Shown here: positions 30,441 through 32,000 of the stretch, piece after piece | Layout: each line of letters opens with the position of its first letter | Numbering within the stretch: position 1 is the first letter of the stretch | Source of the DNA: Glandiceps talaboti | Lineage: Eukaryota; Hemichordata; Enteropneusta; Spengelidae | DNA length: 32,000 nucleotides | NCBI RefSeq assembly: GCF_964340395.1 | Contig: NC_135566.1 | Location: 20,356,797 to 20,388,796, forward strand | Reading direction: 5' to 3' | Translations under genes and position numbers: made by a program | The notes under the pieces: model-generated | The model's database searches: none | Told to the model about the DNA's origin: nothing | Seen by the model: only the letters and a program-made list of their open reading frames with translations

Positions 30441-30468
<28 letters not shown>

Positions 30469-30592
30469 TGTATGTATATGTGTATGTATGTATGTATGTA
30501 TGTATGTATGTATGTATGTATGTATGTATGTATGTATGTATGTATGTATGTATGTATGTATGTATGTATGTGTGTATGTGTGTCTGTGTGTC

Positions 30593-30629
<37 letters not shown>

Positions 30630-30643
30630 ATGTATGTATGTAG
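30440..30643. repeat. TGTA / GT microsatellite, third
   Basis: TGTA array with a TG/TCTG segment (30569-30612), followed by TGTAGATTAGATTTGATTAG instead of a third copy of the 140-bp block. Confidence 0.97.
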
Positions 30644-32000
30644 ATTAGATTTGATTAGATATAGCCTTATCACTACAGTATAGAAAATTGACAATTCCAT
30701 TTGGGTATATAAGTGTAATAAAGATATTAAAAGAACACTACAATGGCTGTTGTTACAAATATATAAGTAAAACAATTTTGCTGATTAAATATATCTACAT
30801 GAGTTTAGATACATCCAGAGAGCAATTATAATCTCTTTTTGTGTGATTGCATTATATGAATTTAAATTGCTCTCTCTCTCTCTTTCTATACTGAATTCAT
30901 ATTATAAATTACACGAAATGATTTATCTCTTTGCTTTGTATATAGTTTGCAATGTATCAAATGATGTTCGGGGGGGGGGGGGTTAGTTTTTCTTATACAA
31001 AAATGTAAAACGGATGTGCTTCTAGCAAAGCATAAGTTTTTTCCACGAGCATTCCCAAAATATGGAAATATAGGTAGGTATATCTTTTGGAGCTTGGTCT
31101 GTGTAGCCGTCTAAAATGCATTCGAGTGCACCTTTCCCCTTCCCATTGCTACATGTTTTTGTTTTTTTAAATCACGATCACAATAAGATCTCAATAAGAG
31201 GTAAAATCAATCAAATCAATTATACATTAACAGTCTTGCTATGAAATCGAACATGTTGACAAGATAAGGCGGGAATTTATCTGGAAGTATCACTCGTCAA
31301 TGTCCTACCGGGTGGTTTTCAAATCCTTTTCTTTTCACATCTTGTTTATCAAATACTAGCACGTATTGCTGGAGTTAATACTAGACGGCTACAAGTTGAT
31401 AACATTCTAACAAAAGTTTATGGCAGTCTTTATTTATTAATCGTATCTAATGTTGTGTTATTTTGTATCTTACAATTATATATGTAATAAAATATGGGAC
31501 TTTACCTTTTGTGTATGATATTCTTCATCGTTATATTTTACCAATTAAAAATACAATTTTGGAAAGCTTAAGTTTGTAAAATTTGATTATTACTGTCCCT
31601 TCTCTAATGAAGTATAGACAGTTGAAAATCGTTATTTTGTCGTCTATTTTGGCTCACCTTCCAAAAGAAGCTCATATAAACCATAGAAAGTAATTCTAAC
31701 AAACAAACAAACAAAAAAACAAACAAACAAACAAACAAAAAACCAACCAAACAAACAAACAAACAAACAAACACTCTCCGAATCTATGTACTCGCACGTC
31801 TACTTCTATTATTAAACAAAAAACAGTTCTCGTCATTTTAGCGAAATCCTACAATGTTTGCACGCAATTGACAAAAAAGGTATGTAGTATTTTTCGAGGA
31901 AGACAACTTAAGAGAAAGAAATCGATCACTTCTATTTTGCCTATTAGTCAGTCATTGATTTGGAGACGTGTATTTGTCAATATTTGAGCGAAGTTGTTAA
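30644..32000. other. Intergenic to window end
   Basis: AT-rich sequence with a CT run (30870-30883), a G run (30970-30982) and an AAAC array at 31699-31773. No gene-like signal. Confidence 0.55.
31699..31773. repeat. AAAC tetranucleotide microsatellite
   Basis: About 18 units with A-run and CCAA interruptions. Confidence 0.95.

Noticed and set aside
28244-30775. Many Tyr/Ile/His/Thr and Met/Tyr/Val/Cys ORFs
   Set aside because: Translations of CATA/TGTA/TG arrays.

Overview
This is an AT-rich, repeat-laden stretch of animal nuclear DNA. The evidence is GT-AG introns, AP-endonuclease LINE fragments, a tRNA-derived SINE-like copy, minisatellites and many long tetranucleotide microsatellites. 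The host looks like an invertebrate with large introns, for example a lower deuterostome or a lophotrochozoan, but I cannot assign a species from sequence alone.

One gene is well supported. It lies on the minus strand and runs from the initiator ATG at 15155 leftwards off the window at position 1. It encodes a peroxisomal sarcosine/pipecolate oxidase-like flavoprotein (PIPOX family). I reconstructed seven coding exons, 15033-15155, 14021-14169, 6774-6987, 5066-5248, 3215-3346, 3017-3148 and 75-227, with GT-AG boundaries and matching phases. They give 318 residues when one member of the duplicated exon pair is used. The last roughly 70 residues, including any peroxisomal targeting tail, lie outside the window. 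The most interesting feature is that pair: exons 5a (3215-3346) and 5b (3017-3148) are both exactly 132 nt, both phase 0-0, 31 of 44 residues identical, and only 66 nt apart. This is the layout of mutually exclusive alternative exons, and the swapped segment sits in the substrate-side domain.

Layout by region. 1-15155: the gene, whose introns hold three minisatellites (26 bp at 2192-2760, 34 bp at 7044-7664, 41 bp at 12856-13817), a possible inverted-repeat element with 75-bp subrepeats (3505-4880), the 3' end of a plus-strand LINE (6380-6736), a 5'-truncated minus-strand LINE of about 2.65 kb (8160-10830) and two copies of a dispersed repeat family. 15156-20930: 5' flank with no convincing gene, microsatellites, a third copy of the dispersed family with a SINE-like insertion inside it, and one RFX X-box-like site. 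20940-25020: a 4.1-kb satellite of about 165 units with a 25-bp period, open in all three forward frames, which explains several very long ORFs including one of 1116 codons. 25430-26050: two tandem copies of a repeat ending in a strong hairpin. 26060-32000: mostly intergenic, with compound microsatellites, an exact 357-bp-period duplication of a microsatellite-flanked unit, and two small unproven exon-like stretches.

No rRNA gene, convincing intact tRNA gene, CRISPR array or complete mobile element was found. The candidate for a previously undescribed system is the alternative-exon switch in the PIPOX-like gene, possibly with the intronic minisatellites, all three of which carry splice-donor-like motifs on the antisense strand.
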